DNA from: a virus
Direction: 5' to 3' (one strand)
Virus record (IMG/VR): IMGVR_UViG_3300027899_000016
Location: 1-55,373 of that record
Length of the DNA stretch: 55,373 nt
Shown: positions 20,901-30,041 of the stretch, piece by piece
Numbering within the stretch: position 1 is the stretch's first letter
Layout: every line of letters begins with the position of its first letter
The notes under the pieces: generated by a model
The model's input: the letters and a program-made list of their open reading frames with translations, nothing else
The model's database searches: none
What the model was told of the DNA's origin: nothing
Translations under genes and position numbers: made by a program

Positions 20901-23900
20901 ACCTCTATCAATTTGATCAAGTGGTGTATTTACTGTAAACGGTACAAAGTCTTCTGTCTTAACTTGTGGTGTAGATTCTATATCAGCAATAGCATTACGA
21001 ATAGCTTCTTCTCTTTTCTGAGCATATTTGTTCTTGATCTTCTGTGCTTCAATTGCATCTGCAGGAACTTTTTCAATAGTAAAAATCTTACCATCTATAA
21101 TATCATATGAAAGTTGTGGTACATCTATTACCTCACCGTTCTTATCATTAAACCTAATTACATCACCATCTCTATAGACTATTAACTCATTTGGTTGCCC
21201 ATCTACTAGATAGAATGCAGTAAGAGTATCTCCACTCTGTAGTTGACTAGCAACTTCGGATAACTTTACAGTTTCCTTACCAAGCATGTCAAGATCACCT
21301 TTCTCTTTTCTCTGTTCTTTTTGTGGTAGTGCAGCTAGTTCTTCTTGTTCCTGAACAGCTAGTTGCATTAGTTCCATACCTAATTTCTCATTAGTATCTT
21401 TTCTAGCTTTTGGATTTAGATTTTTTAACTTAACAGCCTCCAAGAATAGCATAGCATATTGATCATATTCTGGACTACCTCTTCTAATGACTATTTTTCT
21501 ACCATTGTCAAAGAACTCATCCGGGATCTTATTGTTTCTACGGAACTCATAGATGTCATCAGCACTAACATAGACGTTTTTATCAGCTAGTTCATTGAGA
21601 AGAGCATTGAGTTCTATGTCACTTAGTTCTTGGTTTACAAGTTCATCATAGTATTGTTTTCTATTCTGATATGCTTGTGTCATCCATGCATAGTTTCTCT
21701 CAACATGGTCAAGGAACTCATTTGGATTATATAATAGGTTGATGTATTTGTTTAGAGTAGACACTTCTCTACCTAGTCTATAGTTATCTAGGATATATTT
21801 AAATGCGTCATCAGCATTTTTTTCTAAGTACTCATCTTTTCTTACATCAGCAATAGACTTGAGATACTCCTTATATGCGAGTTCTAGATCTGCCTCAGCT
21901 CTTGTTGTATTCTGATCATTCTTTTCTTTTATATTGTATCTCTTTTGGAGAATCTCTCTAGTTCTTGATTCTGCTTCTTCTTCATCAAGGACAACACCCT
22001 CATCAGATACATTCTTAAACATGCCCTGTTCGCGCATATTAGTAATTGTAGCTTCTAGTTCAGCACTGTCATATCTATAATAGTACTCTACTTTATCTTG
22101 TAGGTCCCTCATAGCAGCAAGAACTCTTTCTTTTTTCTTTAGTTCAGCAGCAGGAATTAAACCTTTACTAGATTCAATTTCTGTTTGTAGCATACCAATC
22201 TCAGATGTAATTCTATCTGTATCAAACAGAACCATTAGTTCTGTATCAGACATCTTAGACAATGGCTTCTTAGATCTTACTGTTGATGCCATACTGTCCA
22301 TTCTAAACTTGTGTCTTCTGTGTGTTTGACCTAAGAATATTACATTGTTTCTAGCAGTTGTCCATGCAGATAAATATAGAGCAGCTTTGTTATAAGCTTC
22401 AGTACCTTTTTTATAACCTGCTAGATCTATGGGATCTGGATATCTTTCATAGTTTTCCTTGTAATCTGCTTCTATCTCATCTATTCTTTGTAAAACAGAG
22501 TCAATCTTAGATAGGGATTTCTTACCAGTCCCCTTTTCAAGTTTAAAGGCATCTTCAAATTCTTGTTCTGTTAGATTTTTATATGATGCAATTTGTTCTT
22601 TAAAAGCACCAATAGAGTCTGTCATCATAGCTGTAATAACAGCAGATGTAAAAGCTCTTTCTGAAGCATCTGTTGTAAGCTTTCTAGAACCAGTGGCTTT
22701 CATCTTATTTGCATCTTCTTGGATTGCTAGATTTAGAAGCTTTTGGTTTATTACATTTATAGGATCTTTAAACAAGTTGTTATTAAGTGTAGCAGCAAGT
22801 TTCTCACCATAGGCATTTTTACCATCAATATACTCTTGATATTTTTCAGGTTTGAACATTTTATTGTAGCTCTTAGATACAAATCCAGGAACCATATTCA
22901 TACCGCCACCAAAAATACCCATGACAAATCCAGTAGCAAAAGTTTCAAAACCTCTTTCTGTAAATGGATTCTGTTCCCCCCAGGCATCTGAGTAGTAGGA
23001 GAACTTATCTCTCATACCAGCTGTTTGTGCAGCTCTAGCAAATAGGTGACTCTTTACAGCTTCACTATTAAACATGTCTACATAGTAGTTCTCTGTTGCC
23101 TGAGCAATAGTTTCTTGAGCATTTTCTTGAAGACCTTCTACAAAATTTGCTCTAGTATATCTACCAGCAGCACCTAGTGTTTTTTGTAAGGGTGCTTCTT
23201 TAAATGCTTTTATACTTTCTTTCCAACTATTTTGAATGTACTTAGCTTCAGCTTGTATAGCTTTACCACCTGCAATTTTAGTTGACTCAATTACCATTCT
23301 ACCCTCTGCTAGACGCATGAGTTCTTCTGTCTTACCTTCAAGTAGTCTACCAAACCCACCTTTTGGTTTTAAGATATTACCAAAGGTTAGGTTATTTGAT
23401 ACATACACAAGACCGGTATTCCACCCAATAGTTTCTTTAGATGCTTCTTTTGACATCTTACGCATCTTGTAGTCCTCTTCATCAGAAGGGGCTTTACCAT
23501 TCTTGTCCCAGTATTCATTGTAGAGTCTATCATACATGTTGTTCTCTACAAGAGCACCTTCAAGTCTACCTTCAGAGAAAGCAGCATTTAGATTTCTAAC
23601 ATCTGCATAAAAGCCACCGGCAGTTTTAGATAGTTTTGCTAGGCCTGTTAGGTTATCAAACTTACCTATCTTAGATACATTACTGATAGCATCAAAAGTA
23701 TTACTAAGTGGGTTCCAAAATCTACCTGTTGGGGTATTAGCAGCCTTCCAAAAATTTCTAGCTGCTTCTGTATTCTTCAAACTTGTCAAAGATTTACCAA
23801 GTACATTAGCAAATCTATCCATGTAAAAGGCTTGTGAGAATCCCTTTCCTATTCTTGATAGGTTACTTGCTGTTCTTGCAGCAGCAACACCTCCGGCAGC

Positions 23901-24674
23901 ACCACCAGTTACTCCTGTTAGTGCACCAAGAACAAGTTCTTCAGCCATGACTTCACCAATGATACCAGCAGTGTATCCGAAGTTCATTAGTGCATTATTG
24001 AAGAATGAACCAACCCCACCTCTAGAAGAGTAACCAATTGATGTAGCTTCTTCATATGCTTTTGCTTCTTGTAGATCTCCACCAAAGTCACCACCAATTG
24101 CTTTTAGTAAGCTCTTAGGACCTGATACAAGACCTAAACCAGCTAATGGAAGAAAGGAATAGTTGACCATTCTTTGAAAGTCATCCCAACCTGTAGTGCC
24201 AGCATTAAAGTTAGCTTCATTATCTCTTAATGGAGTGAAACCAATTTTATCAAATGTTTTTTGGCCAAGTGCAGCATATCTATCATAGTATGCATTACCC
24301 TTAGAGCTTGAATCATATTGATAGATTCTAGCATAGGTATTTTTATCTTGAGATGCTTTTATACTACCATGTATATAATCACCAAATCCAGACAAGATAT
24401 CTTTTGTTGAAGCACTTTTTGGTGGACCGGGTTTTCCTGGTGAATTACCAACAATATTTTGTTTTACATTAAGCTGTTCTTGATTTAGTTTATCAAACTG
24501 TGGTAGAACAGGAGTAAAAGAATCTGGTGTAGGAAAATTTATCTCAGGCATTTGTATTCTATCTCCTCCAAAAGGAAGCATAGACTGTGGAGTATTAGGA
24601 AGGTTTAGATCTCCATAACCTGCACCTAAATTATCTAGAGGGCTAAAGCCTTCAGTGTTATTTTCAGTAGCCAT
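17961..24674 (-). CDS. 2,237-residue virion cargo protein with C-terminal PD-(D/E)XK nuclease-like domain
   Basis: The N-terminal 100 residues are Pro/Gly-rich. Two Gly/Ala-rich hydrophobic stretches follow (about residues 225-268 and 576-598), which might contact membrane. Long charged helical segments, probable coiled coils, occupy about 1390-1660. The C-terminal part has a RecB/Cas4-like PD-(D/E)XK pattern: LGNAIDDYIRDFF (motif I region), D1944 in AGTVDLL and D1958-I-K1960 in YDIKT. The spacing D-x13-D-x-K fits an active nuclease core, though the usual first-motif His is not seen. The ATG overlaps the end of the upstream gene by 11 bases, and the polymerase gene starts 3 bases after its TAA, so these are co-expressed. 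I infer a packaged protein delivered with the polymerase; a role in host-DNA attack or genome handling on entry is possible but unproven. Confidence 0.8.
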   Translation of the reverse strand: MATENNTEGFSPLDNLGAGYGDLNLPNTPQSMLPFGGDRIQMPEINFPTPDSFTPVLPQFDKLNQEQLNVKQNIVGNSPGKPGPPKSASTKDILSGFGDYIHGSIKASQDKNTYARIYQYDSSSKGNAYYDRYAALGQKTFDKIGFTPLRDNEANFNAGTTGWDDFQRMVNYSFLPLAGLGLVSGPKSLLKAIGGDFGGDLQEAKAYEEATSIGYSSRGGVGSFFNNALMNFGYTAGIIGEVMAEELVLGALTGVTGGAAGGVAAARTASNLSRIGKGFSQAFYMDRFANVLGKSLTSLKNTEAARNFWKAANTPTGRFWNPLSNTFDAISNVSKIGKFDNLTGLAKLSKTAGGFYADVRNLNAAFSEGRLEGALVENNMYDRLYNEYWDKNGKAPSDEEDYKMRKMSKEASKETIGWNTGLVYVSNNLTFGNILKPKGGFGRLLEGKTEELMRLAEGRMVIESTKIAGGKAIQAEAKYIQNSWKESIKAFKEAPLQKTLGAAGRYTRANFVEGLQENAQETIAQATENYYVDMFNSEAVKSHLFARAAQTAGMRDKFSYYSDAWGEQNPFTERGFETFATGFVMGIFGGGMNMVPGFVSKSYNKMFKPEKYQEYIDGKNAYGEKLAATLNNNLFKDPINVINQKLLNLAIQEDANKMKATGSRKLTTDASERAFTSAVITAMMTDSIGAFKEQIASYKNLTEQEFEDAFKLEKGTGKKSLSKIDSVLQRIDEIEADYKENYERYPDPIDLAGYKKGTEAYNKAALYLSAWTTARNNVIFLGQTHRRHKFRMDSMASTVRSKKPLSKMSDTELMVLFDTDRITSEIGMLQTEIESSKGLIPAAELKKKERVLAAMRDLQDKVEYYYRYDSAELEATITNMREQGMFKNVSDEGVVLDEEEAESRTREILQKRYNIKEKNDQNTTRAEADLELAYKEYLKSIADVRKDEYLEKNADDAFKYILDNYRLGREVSTLNKYINLLYNPNEFLDHVERNYAWMTQAYQNRKQYYDELVNQELSDIELNALLNELADKNVYVSADDIYEFRRNNKIPDEFFDNGRKIVIRRGSPEYDQYAMLFLEAVKLKNLNPKARKDTNEKLGMELMQLAVQEQEELAALPQKEQRKEKGDLDMLGKETVKLSEVASQLQSGDTLTAFYLVDGQPNELIVYRDGDVIRFNDKNGEVIDVPQLSYDIIDGKIFTIEKVPADAIEAQKIKNKYAQKREEAIRNAIADIESTPQVKTEDFVPFTVNTPLDQIDRGLYTDLQVEFNDFVAEQDKDGNYINKDENGEPLIDVYSRLTEEELLNKFEEFVRTNPKAKEVIENYNKEMQARKLEEQAISIIPPIIDYNGKEMDMAMYTLEQAKEILADLESQYAIRSQKELTDEEKEDLLIDELNIARLRRYIADVEAYGEQAEVAEKEFSSDAEQLAAETATRKKLAEQALQRRIDLVEEKKKLIEKEEAEIADTLEYLQQLLDNTVELTGIQVEDLINKIEQLDKTTAQLLKANQKKRSGKIKERSGLYKQQLRREFAIANDIMNRVRELKQQQEQLAAIRKDLKKQADYYRNLLADPKFDLFTKTDIRNKIKKIEKKMGTIQRLIEILRNAIARSTEYLKEYLGIWKKQNSALSKLKKNTGYEEVSANLGELIRATDDISKMKVEGFAELSRQVNQLERDINTTMDNVEFIDEVREQETNRMMELEAALQKYQDQLRYLYDLLEPVAGDIIREPISSGDVKSPVPTEVRAQTVEQVFEDEEEKTIISTFSLADIADLDQALSEKAGRPLTAQEQKLDSVRSTIREVLKNASFIKLTEDGTKYINTRTGKEYMRVTSYTKEDEIKDPKLETESMEDYTRRLKDLGYSDKDINNKLLLASSTTLGNAIDDYIRDFFAGKLKDTSKYTFAPVEEIEKLKARLETIKASLDARGEIVLANNVVLYNDELGIAGTVDLLTFDRNGDVRIYDIKTMRGNQFAETYEGENLVKYESKRFGKSKREQHTEQLSLYRILLNNTHGLKARTLAVLPIALDYDAGGNSTRTIDVLSGVEITPQDAVGATAVLVEQQSTSQQVQSSPQAATGIKVVTSIQKDLRNQLNLMGYSDSTINLLPKAEIEYIIKNGIPKEQYANRVVTQPMTDNNGRFWALPGDPITITSITDKGINVSRINGKSSIFITFNQLTSQTEMSTAIKPQAPVVKQTDDTKAVLKESSDLTQEVIKTEINNVEDRIKDAKIEDLESDVFNSKIC

Positions 24675-27600
24675 TTACACGTTGATTGTTTACTTGTTTT
24701 GCTCCATTAAAACCTTGGATAATGTTGTCTCTAAGATCACTTAAGTTTTGCTTAGCATTATCTGCAATAGTTGTATAGCTGCCTATTTGCCATGTGTTAG
24801 TTTCTGTATCAAATACAGGGAGACTGTAGTCCATTTGATAACTACCATCACCACCAATTGAAGACTGACTAATATCAATTTTATATCTACTATCAGTAGG
24901 GTCTGACCAGTTATATGTATTATCTCTATCTACATAAGCAGCTAGTGGATCTACAAACATACTATTATACATATCACTATTGAATGCTTTTCTGTTCATT
25001 ATAACAGATAGACCATTCTCCATAAGTTGTCTAGCTTGTCTTGGAGAAAGTAGACCACCTTCAACACCACCCTTATCATTAACCTTACCAGTAAGCTTAT
25101 CTATTAGTTCTGGAGGAAGTTGGAATATGTATGCAGACTTACCAGCATTGTTCATAGCAATAGGTGCTACACCAAGTCTAAAGTTAAAACCTTTAGGTGC
25201 AGCATCCATAGATCTTTGTAGTTCAGCAAGTATTGCTCTTGTAGTGTCATCTGATATTTTATCTCCCGCACCACTTTGACTAATACCTCCTATACTTAGA
25301 GTAACATTTTTAGCATCTCCTAGATCCTGTGATCTAATATTATTTAGTACTTGACCATAATGATATGTACCCCAGGAGCTTTTTGGATTGATGACAGTAA
25401 ACTGTGCTTTACCAAACATACCGGAACCATCTGACATCTTTTCTAATCCTGGTATTGTTTTTCTACCAGTTATTTTAGATACCACAGTTGGATCACTTAC
25501 TATTTGACTTGCTGCTGTAATAGCTTCTTTATAGTAATTACCATAAAGCTTAGATTCAATTATCTGGTCAAGCCAGTTACCTGGTCCGATCCTATCAGCA
25601 TTAGCAATTCCTTTGCCTATAAATGCAAGTGCTTTATCTGTAATATCAAATGGAGTCATACCACGTGTTGCAGCATCAATTATGATATTTTTTCCTGTTC
25701 TATTAGCAGTTTCTCTCTTGATTCTATTAATATTATCCATCTCTTCTTTGGATAACTGACCTGATTTCATGAGTGCTTCAAAGAATTGTTTTTCATTTCT
25801 CTTATTACCCTTCTCATCATATAATAGATCGGCTCCTTTAATACCTTGTTTTGCAAGTTCTTTTTCTACTCCGGTAGCAAGATCTCTCTCAAACTTCTTG
25901 CTTTCTCCAAGGAACAACAGATAGTCATCAAACTTAGTAGATGTAGTAGCTAATTGATCTTGTACATTTTTTATACTAGATAATTCAGAGTTTTCACTAA
26001 CAAAAGTTTTAAATCTAGTGTTAATGGCCTTCATCCAATTAATACCAACTTTATCTGCCAGGAATGTATTTGGGTTAGATTGAATTTGTTTTGCCCATTT
26101 GTTTAGATCAGCATACTTATCTTCATTACCATTAATGATATAGTTGATCTGTTTCTGAGTTAACTTAGCTCCGGCAGTACTGCCTTCAGTAAGCACTCTC
26201 ATCATGGTATTGAAATATGGTACAGCATAGTTTTGAGTATATCTTTGCTGAACTACTTCATTCTCTGCTCTTAAATTTGTTTTAGATGTTGCAGTACCTG
26301 CATCAAGAACTTCTGTAAAGAAGTGAGCTTGGTCAAACTTTTCTACTAACTCACCTTTTTCATTTAAGTAGTGTGTTCCAGCATCAAGTTTGTATTTTCT
26401 ATCATCAAGTTTTTGTTTTAACCCAGCTTTGTATTCAGCAAGTGCTGCCTCATTTTGATACTTCTTGTTCATCAAAGATAAGTTCTGAGCATACTTTTCA
26501 TTATTTACTTGATATGGGTTGGCATCCATATCTTGGAAATAGTTTCTAAATGCATACACGTGAGCTGCTTCACCAAGTTTTTTACTCATTAGATCAGCTG
26601 CCACACCAGAGTCTACCTTATATCTAAAAGACTTGATATCTCCATATGGATTATTCTGATCTGCACCTTGATTACTATTAAAGAGATCATTTTCTTTTTT
26701 TACTCTTTCAAGTACTTGATCATTGATTTCTTTGTTCATTAAATACTGATCAAGAGCCTTTTTTAATTTTGGATCTTTATTACCAGCATCTATCTGACCC
26801 TTAATGTCAGCTATTTTATTATCATAAACTACACTCTGCTCCTGCATTTGTTTGTAAGCAGCTTGGTTTTTTATCTTCATAACATTAAACTTATCTTGAA
26901 GATAACTCATCTCAGCAGCATTCTTATCACCATTAAATTGAGCAGCATTGTATTCAGCATAGTTTTTTCTTTCTACATATGCTTGAGTTTTAAAATATGC
27001 CTGTACAGATGGATCACTACCTAGTCTAGCTTGAAATAATTTTTCTAGTGGTTCTTCAAGCTGTTCACCATTTTTTGTTTTGATTACCCATCTATTATCA
27101 CCACTAATAGTTACAGATTGTACATCACCAAAGTCTTTTGCAATTTCATTAGCTCTACCTAAGATGTCTACATTTGGTGTATACTTTACATTAGCAAATG
27201 ACATTGCTTCCTCATCAGTAGCATTTTTAAACTCTTCAGTTTTGTACATTATTTCTTGTACTCCCGGCTCCCAGTACTTTTTATTCATCTCAGGATCCAA
27301 CGAGTTTCTAAAAGAATCAGCACCAGCAAGTTCAGTGTTCCTGTTTTTAGTCCAAGCCATGTCTTTCATGAGATCTTTATTCTCATAGAAAGGTCTAAAC
27401 ACTTGAGTAGCTTGTCTTACATTCTGCTCAAGAGAAAGATCTAATTGTGATATTCTTTTTAGATTAAACTGGGCATCTTTAATAAATGCATCTCTTGAGG
27501 CAATATTTTTATCACGGGTAAGCTCTGCATAATAGTACTTACTGTACATATTGTTGAGAGCTTTCCAGTTATTGTCATACTGAGTCTGCTTTGTTTGTAA

Positions 27601-27684
27601 AACATTACCATAGAAATTAAGGTCAGGCTGAAAAGGCTGAAACTGTGGTATGAAATCTGTAACTCCCTGTAAGTAGGTTGCCAT
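24664..27684 (-). CDS. 1,006-residue helical internal virion (cargo) protein
   Basis: No enzyme motif was recognised. The N-terminus (MATYLQGVTDFIPQFQPFQP, then a segment rich in Q, Y, D and N) matches a pattern I associate with cargo proteins encoded just before the giant polymerase genes in crAss-like phages. The chain is largely helical and rich in Lys, Asn, Gln and Tyr, with no signal peptide or clear membrane segment. The gene opens the giant-gene block after a 74-base AT-rich gap and ends with TGA, overlapping the next start by 11 bases. Its likely role, inferred from position, is an internal structural or ejection protein packed with the polymerase. The leader before the ATG has no Shine-Dalgarno box. 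Confidence 0.75.
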   Translation of the reverse strand: MATYLQGVTDFIPQFQPFQPDLNFYGNVLQTKQTQYDNNWKALNNMYSKYYYAELTRDKNIASRDAFIKDAQFNLKRISQLDLSLEQNVRQATQVFRPFYENKDLMKDMAWTKNRNTELAGADSFRNSLDPEMNKKYWEPGVQEIMYKTEEFKNATDEEAMSFANVKYTPNVDILGRANEIAKDFGDVQSVTISGDNRWVIKTKNGEQLEEPLEKLFQARLGSDPSVQAYFKTQAYVERKNYAEYNAAQFNGDKNAAEMSYLQDKFNVMKIKNQAAYKQMQEQSVVYDNKIADIKGQIDAGNKDPKLKKALDQYLMNKEINDQVLERVKKENDLFNSNQGADQNNPYGDIKSFRYKVDSGVAADLMSKKLGEAAHVYAFRNYFQDMDANPYQVNNEKYAQNLSLMNKKYQNEAALAEYKAGLKQKLDDRKYKLDAGTHYLNEKGELVEKFDQAHFFTEVLDAGTATSKTNLRAENEVVQQRYTQNYAVPYFNTMMRVLTEGSTAGAKLTQKQINYIINGNEDKYADLNKWAKQIQSNPNTFLADKVGINWMKAINTRFKTFVSENSELSSIKNVQDQLATTSTKFDDYLLFLGESKKFERDLATGVEKELAKQGIKGADLLYDEKGNKRNEKQFFEALMKSGQLSKEEMDNINRIKRETANRTGKNIIIDAATRGMTPFDITDKALAFIGKGIANADRIGPGNWLDQIIESKLYGNYYKEAITAASQIVSDPTVVSKITGRKTIPGLEKMSDGSGMFGKAQFTVINPKSSWGTYHYGQVLNNIRSQDLGDAKNVTLSIGGISQSGAGDKISDDTTRAILAELQRSMDAAPKGFNFRLGVAPIAMNNAGKSAYIFQLPPELIDKLTGKVNDKGGVEGGLLSPRQARQLMENGLSVIMNRKAFNSDMYNSMFVDPLAAYVDRDNTYNWSDPTDSRYKIDISQSSIGGDGSYQMDYSLPVFDTETNTWQIGSYTTIADNAKQNLSDLRDNIIQGFNGAKQVNNQRVNGY

Positions 27685-27758
27685 ATGTAATTCTTTATAT
27701 TATAAAAATATCAAAATTTTTTAAGTTTAATAAACTTAAAAAGTTTAAGACTAGAGAC
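27685..27758 (-). other. AT-rich intergenic leader with a 12-bp inverted repeat
   Basis: This is the gap between the 757-residue and 1,006-residue genes. It holds a perfect inverted repeat with arms 27718-27729 and 27731-27742 (TTTTTAAGTTTA and its complement), centred on base 27730. In the minus-strand RNA this gives an A/U-only hairpin apart from one G-C pair, followed by AUUUUG. It is too weak and lacks the GC stem of a standard intrinsic terminator. It could be an attenuator, an RNA-processing site or a protein-binding palindrome before the giant cargo genes. A TATAAT-like stretch lies nearer the ATG, but no matching upstream box was seen. Confidence 0.35.
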
Positions 27759-30032
27759 TTAGGCTGGAAACACAGTGTAGATAAAGCCTCCATCACGGAA
27801 TGTTGTCCCTCCACCAGATCTTTTACCATACTTTATTTTGATGGCTTCTCTAAGCAAATCTTTGTCCATACCCTTGTTAGCTTCAATGTACTCTTCCATT
27901 GTCATTTCTGGTTTAGTTGCAGTAGGATCTTTAGCACCCGGAGCTGCATAGACTCTACCACCAGAAGCAGGAGATACTTGATAGTCTGGGTACATTTGAT
28001 TAAGAGCATCAGTCTTCCACTTATTAGTAACTGCAGTATTGTAAGCTTGAGCCATGTTTGCTCTACCAGCTCTCTTAGCATTTTGGAACTGCTGATCTGC
28101 AATTACATTTTTGTCATAGACTCTATTAGCCATTTGTTGGTTCATCAACTGTTCTTGGTTTCTAATACCTACTTGTTGTCCCTCAAACTGATTAGCAATA
28201 CCAACATTCTGATTGTTAATTCTAGATAGGGTATCTGCAGCAGCTGCTGCTCCCTTACCTTGAATAGCAGATAGTCTAGAACCAAGAGCTTGTGGTCCGG
28301 CAAACTGTGCAGAAGCCTGAGCAGCAATATTAGCTTGTTCAGATTGTGCAGCAAGTTCTCTTGTAGGATCTAAGAATGTAGGTCTTGGTTCTTCAAGATC
28401 AACTCTTGCTTCCCACGGCATTCTTTTCCTAATACCCATAAGATCACCAAAAGCACCTGCAGCATTTACTGTGTCTTGCAACCACCATTCAGCTTCTCTT
28501 ATTGGTGGTGTTGTTCCACTATCGTCATCAGTTGTTTCTTCAGAACACTTCTCACAATTACCATCTTTATCTTTACCAACAGTATATGTACTACCATCAG
28601 ATTTTTTACAAGTACATTCTTCAAGACATGGTTTACAGTCACCGTTTTCATCTTTCTGCGCAAACTTACCAGGTATTACATTGCCTTGTGCATCTTTACA
28701 TGGACAATCTTGTGCTGGTGGTTTTTGTTCAGTAGCAATAGCATCTATCGTAGTTACTTCACCTTTTTGTTCACAGGCTTGAAGTTTTACAAGATTTGTA
28801 TTATATATTGATGTACCTGGTCTATAACCTGCATATGCCAGAACTTCAGCAGCAGTTTTACCATAGTGTCTGCTACCCTTAGTTTTCATATTTCTACATA
28901 GATCATTAATAAGATTAGGATTTGAACCACCAGAAGGAGCTCTTTGTCTTTCATATTCTTTTCTACCTTCTACTTGACCACGAGTTTCTTTAATTTTATA
29001 CTCTCCTTGCTCATCTTTTCTTGTTTCATAATCTGTAGCTTTATTATATTCTTCAGTACCCACTTTTCGTATTTCTTTAGGTCTTGGAGTACCATCAATT
29101 GCAATTGGTAAATCTCCACCCATAGCATACATTCTTCTCCTATTTCCCATATAGTTTTGAGACATACCTGTACCCATTGGCATACCATATTCTGCTTCTG
29201 GTAGATCATAGAATGGCATATCATAACCACCCATAGACATACCATATTGAGCCATTGGTGCCATACCAGGTTCTGGCATTTGTTGAGGCATTGGTTGTGG
29301 TTGTGCAATAGGTTGACCATCAGGCATTTGTTGCGGAAACTCTTCTTCTACTTCCTCCATTTCCTGCATAGGCATCTGCTGTTCTTGCTGCATTGCAAGT
29401 TCTGGTATAAGATCTTCATCTCTTAAACCCATAGCTTCCATGTAAGGTCTAGCAATTAATGGGATACCTTGTGGGAATGCTTTCTTAGATTCTTGTGCTA
29501 AAGCAAGTGCACCAAGTTTCATTACATAGTTCTTGATCATAATCTCAGCAGTAGTTCTAGCTATCTTATCCGAGTTAGGATCTTGAAGTATTTTTCTATA
29601 GTTATTTATATCATATTTTTTAGATAGTTCTGCTGGAGTATAGCCACCTTTCTTAGGCTTTACACCAAACATATCTAATACTTTAGGATCTGAAATCTTC
29701 ATAGATTTAGTATCACTATAGATAAAACTATCTTCAGGTAATAATAGTGGTACACCACCATTAGAGTGTCTTGGACCTTTAATGGTTTTAAATGATGGCA
29801 TCTTACTACCATCTAGATTACCTACTACAGTCTCACCACCTTCTGCTTCTAAGTTTGCAGCTGATCTAGGAACAGCAGTTAGAGTTTTAGAAACCTGTGG
29901 TTTATGTGTTCCTATATAGGCATTGTAATCTGCCCCACCAAATGCAGGTACATCATTAGCAAGAGAACCTTGTACTTGATACCCGGTTCTTGCTTTTGGA
30001 ACAGACTTAATTATTCTTACTTTTCTTAACAT
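27759..30032 (-). CDS. 757-residue modular virion protein with paired Cys motifs and GG motifs
   Basis: Order of segments: basic N-terminus (MLRKVRIIKS); a conserved-looking block at about residues 62-125 with EAEGGE, GPRHSNGG and SFIYSD; a Pro/Gln/Met-rich linker at about 235-310 with SMGGYD and YAMGGDLP; two adjacent Cys repeats at about 439-494, each CxC...GxCxxC, which could bind metal or form disulfides; a helical Gln/Ala-rich part at about 560-700; and a Gly-rich end with FRDGGFIY. The EAEGGE/GGVPLLLP block is one I associate with Bacteroidota phage structural proteins, but I know of no assigned function. The gene sits 9 bases after the 1,530-residue gene and shares its GG motif. Probably an internal or tail-associated virion protein. 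Confidence 0.75.
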   Translation of the reverse strand: MLRKVRIIKSVPKARTGYQVQGSLANDVPAFGGADYNAYIGTHKPQVSKTLTAVPRSAANLEAEGGETVVGNLDGSKMPSFKTIKGPRHSNGGVPLLLPEDSFIYSDTKSMKISDPKVLDMFGVKPKKGGYTPAELSKKYDINNYRKILQDPNSDKIARTTAEIMIKNYVMKLGALALAQESKKAFPQGIPLIARPYMEAMGLRDEDLIPELAMQQEQQMPMQEMEEVEEEFPQQMPDGQPIAQPQPMPQQMPEPGMAPMAQYGMSMGGYDMPFYDLPEAEYGMPMGTGMSQNYMGNRRRMYAMGGDLPIAIDGTPRPKEIRKVGTEEYNKATDYETRKDEQGEYKIKETRGQVEGRKEYERQRAPSGGSNPNLINDLCRNMKTKGSRHYGKTAAEVLAYAGYRPGTSIYNTNLVKLQACEQKGEVTTIDAIATEQKPPAQDCPCKDAQGNVIPGKFAQKDENGDCKPCLEECTCKKSDGSTYTVGKDKDGNCEKCSEETTDDDSGTTPPIREAEWWLQDTVNAAGAFGDLMGIRKRMPWEARVDLEEPRPTFLDPTRELAAQSEQANIAAQASAQFAGPQALGSRLSAIQGKGAAAAADTLSRINNQNVGIANQFEGQQVGIRNQEQLMNQQMANRVYDKNVIADQQFQNAKRAGRANMAQAYNTAVTNKWKTDALNQMYPDYQVSPASGGRVYAAPGAKDPTATKPEMTMEEYIEANKGMDKDLLREAIKIKYGKRSGGGTTFRDGGFIYTVFPA

Positions 30033-30041
30033 GATATAAAG

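Noticed and set aside
27678-28229. A 183-residue plus-strand reading frame opposite the end of the 757-residue gene
   Set aside because: Ser/Phe/Leu/Ile-rich sequence with no recognisable motif, fully antisense to a well-supported gene; it looks like a by-product of codon bias.
28970-29320. A 116-residue same-strand frame within the 757-residue gene
   Set aside because: Low-complexity Met/Gln/Leu/Trp composition caused by reading the Met/Pro/Gln-rich linker out of frame.
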